Shown here: positions 61,241 to 64,000 of the stretch, in pieces
How positions within the stretch are numbered: the stretch's first letter is position 1
Layout: each line of letters opens with the position of its first letter
Assembly: GCA_016710525.1 (NCBI GenBank)
Contig: JADJVQ010000006.1
Coordinates: 62,001 to 126,000, forward strand
Direction of reading: 5' to 3'
Origin: Burkholderiaceae bacterium
Lineage (GTDB): Bacteria > Pseudomonadota > Gammaproteobacteria > Burkholderiales > Burkholderiaceae_E
DNA length: 64,000 bases
Notes under the pieces: generated by a model
Seen by the model: the letters and a program-made list of their open reading frames with translations, nothing else
Databases searched by the model: none
What the model was told of the DNA's origin: nothing
Position numbers and translations under genes: made by a program

Positions 61241-63140
61241 GCGTGAAGTAGAAGCTGGCCCCCGCGCCGGGTGAACTCTCGGCCCAGACCCGGCCATGGT
61301 GGCGCTGAACGATGCGCGCCACGGTCGCCAGGCCGACGCCCGTTCCGGGGAAGTCGTTGGGGCTGTGCAGGCGCTGGAAGGCGCCGAACAGTCGATCGGC
61401 AAACCGCATGTCGAAACCGGCGCCATTGTCGAGCACCCGGTAGACCACGACAGCCCCCTGGCGCTGGCAGTCGAACTCGATCAGCGCCTGATCGGCGCGG
61501 CCGGTGTACTTCCAGGCATTGCCAAGCAGGTTCTCGAGCACGATGCGCAACAGCGTCCGATCGCCGCTGGCCACCACCGAGGGCGCGATCAGGATTTCGA
61601 CCGACCGCCCGGGGTCCTGGGAGCGCAGTTCGTCGATGATCTGCTGGGCCATTCGCGACAGGTCGACCGGCCCGGGCACGATCGGCTGCGACGAGACCCT
61701 GGCCAGGCTGAGCAGAGAATCGATCATCTGATTCATCCGGGAGGCCGCGGTGAGGATCCGGTTCAGGTGATCGTGTCCGATGCGATCGAGCGAGGCGGAA
61801 AAATCTTCCTTCAGGATGCGCGCGAATCCGTCGACCACGCGCAATGGCGCGCGCAAGTCGTGCGACACGGTGTAGCTGAACGATTCCAGTTCGCGCGAGG
61901 CCTGTTCGAGTTCGTGCAGGCGCGCCGACTGCTCGGCCACCAGTCGATGGGCTGCTCCGGCTTGTTCTCGCAGTCGTGCCGTTTCGGCGTGGAAGTAGTC
62001 GATCGACAGCGCCGCCTGGGGCTGCAGGCCCGTCAGCGGCGACACGGGATCCACACGCAGCGAGGCGGCTCGGGTCTGGCCATAGCGGTCGGCGAGTTCG
62101 GCGTCGATTCTTGCCTTGCGCCCCCGGACCAGTGCCTGCGCGATGGCGTCGATGCAGGGGCGATTGTCGTTGCCGAACAAAGTCTCGGGCGTGGCCGCGA
62201 GAATTTCCGAATCGGTGCGGCCCAGGATCGCGCACGCGGCCGCATTGACCCAGCGCACACGCCAGCCCGGTGAGCCTTCGGTGGCCTCGATCAGCAGGGT
62301 TGGTTCGGTCGCGACGCGCAGCGCGGTCATCAGGTTCTGAGTCGCGCGTTCGGCGGCCAGCGCGCTGCCGACGTCGCGGATCAGTCCGCAGTAGCCGATG
62401 ATCTCGCCCTCGCGGTTCTGGCGCGGGCGGCCGGATTCGACCAGGAAAACGCGGCGGGTGCCATCCAGCGGGACCGACCACACCATCTCGGAGAAGCTCT
62501 TGCCGCGCGCGACCTGCTCGCGATGGGCCAGCCAGTCGTGGTCAGGCGAGGGATTGGCCGCCGCGCCCGCGATGCTGCGTCCGAGCTGGATGCCATCGCA
62601 CTCCCAGCGGGCGCGTCCGAGCAGGCAGCGCGCCAGAAGCATCTGTTCTTCGGTCTCGCACTCGATCCGGGTGTAGCGGCCCTGCGCGTCCTGCTCCCAG
62701 TACATCCAGCCGGTGAGGCGCCGCGACAGTGCAAGCTGCGCATCGCGATCGGCGGCACGCGTAACCTGCGCATCGCGGTGGTCGGCGAACGAATTGAGCA
62801 GCGCGACGATCGGGTGCATGCCCGGGTCGGGCGGCAGCGGAATCCGGTAGTCGGCACCCGAGGTCAACATACGCTGGCCGGCGAGCGTCATCGCGTCGTA
62901 GGCGCGTGCGGCGCTGCGACTTTCGCGACCGACGTGCCAGGCACCCGCCATGGCGCCCAGACCGAAGGCTACCGCCAGCGCGGCGACGATGATCCAGGGC
63001 AGCCCGCTGTCGGCCGCAATGGGGGCATGCGAGCCCAGCCATGCCAGCAGGAGCAGCAGTCCGCCAAGCACCAGCCCGAGTCGCCAGAGGGGTGCCATCA
63101 CGGCGCGGTGCCGCGGAGAGATCAGACGCGGAAGGTTCAA
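61218..63140 (-). CDS. PAS-containing sensor histidine kinase, membrane-bound
   Basis: This 640-residue kinase has two N-terminal membrane helices (LGLVLGGLLLLLAWLGSH and WIIVAALAVAFGLGAMAGAW) with a short external loop. PAS-type regions follow (YWEQDAQGRYTRIECETEEQ and WVNAAACAILGRTDSEILAA) and then HisKA, ELESFSYTVSHDLRAPLRVV. The HATPase domain has VLENLLGNAWKYTGRA, LDNGAGFDMRF and FPGTGVGLATVARIVQRHHG. The layout is phytochrome-like in its HisKA/HATPase module. It is convergent with the ANTAR gene. Met15 is another possible start. Confidence 0.88.
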   Translation of the reverse strand: MNLPRLISPRHRAVMAPLWRLGLVLGGLLLLLAWLGSHAPIAADSGLPWIIVAALAVAFGLGAMAGAWHVGRESRSAARAYDAMTLAGQRMLTSGADYRIPLPPDPGMHPIVALLNSFADHRDAQVTRAADRDAQLALSRRLTGWMYWEQDAQGRYTRIECETEEQMLLARCLLGRARWECDGIQLGRSIAGAAANPSPDHDWLAHREQVARGKSFSEMVWSVPLDGTRRVFLVESGRPRQNREGEIIGYCGLIRDVGSALAAERATQNLMTALRVATEPTLLIEATEGSPGWRVRWVNAAACAILGRTDSEILAATPETLFGNDNRPCIDAIAQALVRGRKARIDAELADRYGQTRAASLRVDPVSPLTGLQPQAALSIDYFHAETARLREQAGAAHRLVAEQSARLHELEQASRELESFSYTVSHDLRAPLRVVDGFARILKEDFSASLDRIGHDHLNRILTAASRMNQMIDSLLSLARVSSQPIVPGPVDLSRMAQQIIDELRSQDPGRSVEILIAPSVVASGDRTLLRIVLENLLGNAWKYTGRADQALIEFDCQRQGAVVVYRVLDNGAGFDMRFADRLFGAFQRLHSPNDFPGTGVGLATVARIVQRHHGRVWAESSPGAGASFYFTLNESPES

Positions 63141-63417
63141 GCGCGAATTCTAGGGGATCGTTGAATCGATGATGCCCCAAAACAGGCCAGGCATCCAAAG
63201 AGTCCTCACCGGTTTGGCTGCTGCCGCGGTGCGTCTGCGCAACGTTCCTGACGATTCGTGCAGCCGCCAGTGCTGTCCAGAGCCTGTTGGCGGCTGATGG
63301 GGACCGCTGGTCGGCGCTCCGACTGAACGGTCGAATTGGGCGGCTGTTAGTCGGCATTTCCGACTCATAGCGGCGCCCTGCCTGCCGTAAACCCTGGAAA
63401 TCCCTGTCGACGTGACC
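63141..63417. other. Intergenic region between divergent kinase and response-regulator genes
   Basis: These 277 bases separate two divergently transcribed signalling genes, so they should contain both promoters. I see the imperfect dyad GTCGGCATTTCCGACTCA near 63351-63368 and no open frame with a ribosome-binding site. No promoter is clear enough to mark. Confidence 0.35.
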
Positions 63418-64000
63418 ATGACCCAGACTGCGAACGATCTTCCCGAACTCGATGTGCTGACCGTCGCACTGGTCGATGACGACCCGATGTGGCGCTTTCT
63501 CACGAGCACGGCGCTTCGCGAACGTGGCTGGGTGGTCGAGGACTTCGACTCGGGCTGTCTGCTGCTCGATCGGCTGCCGACGATCGCTGCCGACATCGTG
63601 CTGATCGACGCGATGATGCCGGTGATGGACGGGTTCGCCACCTGCCGCGAGCTGCGCAAGCACGCCATCGGCCAGAACCTGCCGATCCTGATGCTCACCA
63701 GCCTCGAGGACGACGATTCGATCCGCGATGCCTACGACGCGGGCGCCACCGACTTTTTCATCAAGTCGACCCACTGGGCGCTGCTGGCCGAGCGGATCCG
63801 CCACCTGGTGCGCCTGAGCGAAATCGGGCGTCAGCTCGATCGCAGCAATGCGCGGCTCGCCAAAGTGCACACCGCCGCGCGCGCCGGCACGTTCGACTTC
63901 GATGTGGCCGCCCGGATCCTGCGGGGATCGGCCGGCAGCTTCGCCGTGCTGGGCATGGAGCACAGCCGGACACAGCTCAGCGAAGAAGAACTGATGCGCC
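63418..64000 (+). CDS. Response regulator with PAS-like region (runs off window)
   Basis: The visible 194 residues start MTQTANDLPELDVLTVALVD and form a receiver domain: acidic pocket ALVDDDPMW, phosphoacceptor VLIDAMMPVMDGFATCRELR and lysine in ATDFFIKSTHW. A short helix RHLVRLSEIGRQLDRSNARL links it to a PAS-like start, RAGTFDFDVAARILRGSAGS. The output domain lies beyond the window; a GGDEF/EAL or kinase output is common after this arrangement. An in-frame GTG at 63412 is an alternative start. Confidence 0.85.
   Translation, partial: MTQTANDLPELDVLTVALVDDDPMWRFLTSTALRERGWVVEDFDSGCLLLDRLPTIAADIVLIDAMMPVMDGFATCRELRKHAIGQNLPILMLTSLEDDDSIRDAYDAGATDFFIKSTHWALLAERIRHLVRLSEIGRQLDRSNARLAKVHTAARAGTFDFDVAARILRGSAGSFAVLGMEHSRTQLSEEELMR

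Overview
The window is GC-rich and reads as a betaproteobacterial (Burkholderiales-type) chromosome. The housekeeping order is typical of that group: trxA and rho; ffs-dnaX-ybaB-recR; carA-carB-greA-yhbY; rlmE-ftsH-folP-glmM; then a Pro-Arg-His tRNA trio. The genus cannot be fixed from the sequence.

Layout. (1) 1-20.3 kb is core: the 5' end of rho, trxA, the SRP 4.5S RNA, dnaX/ybaB/recR, a three-gene NMT1/SsuA-type ABC importer, a VOC protein, carAB, greA, a long-tailed YhbY, a hybrid sensor kinase, rlmE, and ftsH-folP-glmM. The stretch from about 16.7 to 19.3 kb holds at least ten single-base shifts across three essential genes. This looks more like local sequence error than real gene loss. 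(2) 20.73-42.20 kb is an integrative element in the 3' end of tRNA-His, bounded by a 19-bp direct repeat. It is composite and decayed. It has an integrase cut short at its 3' end, a sugar-type ABC importer with a carboxylesterase and a glpK stub, two halves of IS91-like transposases in opposite orientation, a broken conjugation gene traG, a ParB-like protein, and a second tyrosine recombinase. These are followed by a ParM-like segregation locus with phased repeats. The right third is a small-gene cluster: a CFI-box protein, a membrane-anchored Cas4-like nuclease, an AbiE-like toxin-antitoxin pair, and a zinc-ribbon protein with an Rx4H (HEPN-like) motif. That cluster is the best candidate for an unstudied defence or mobile-element module. 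(3) 42.2-64 kb is chromosome again: a LysR regulator facing an MBL-fold protein, a cyclopropane-fatty-acid synthase, a gene set for CoA-bound branched dicarboxylic acids, a three-subunit molybdenum hydroxylase with a ThiS/MoaD-like protein, and a signalling block.

How the genes work together. The acyl-CoA block has a CaiB-type CoA transferase, two MaoC hydratases, an acyl-CoA dehydrogenase and two CitE-type lyases. It fits activation, oxidation, hydration and cleavage of an itaconate/mesaconate/methylsuccinate-like acid to pyruvate- or glyoxylate-level products; the substrate is inferred. The signalling block pairs a six-PAS kinase with an ANTAR antiterminator-type regulator, next to a second PAS kinase and a response regulator that runs off the window.
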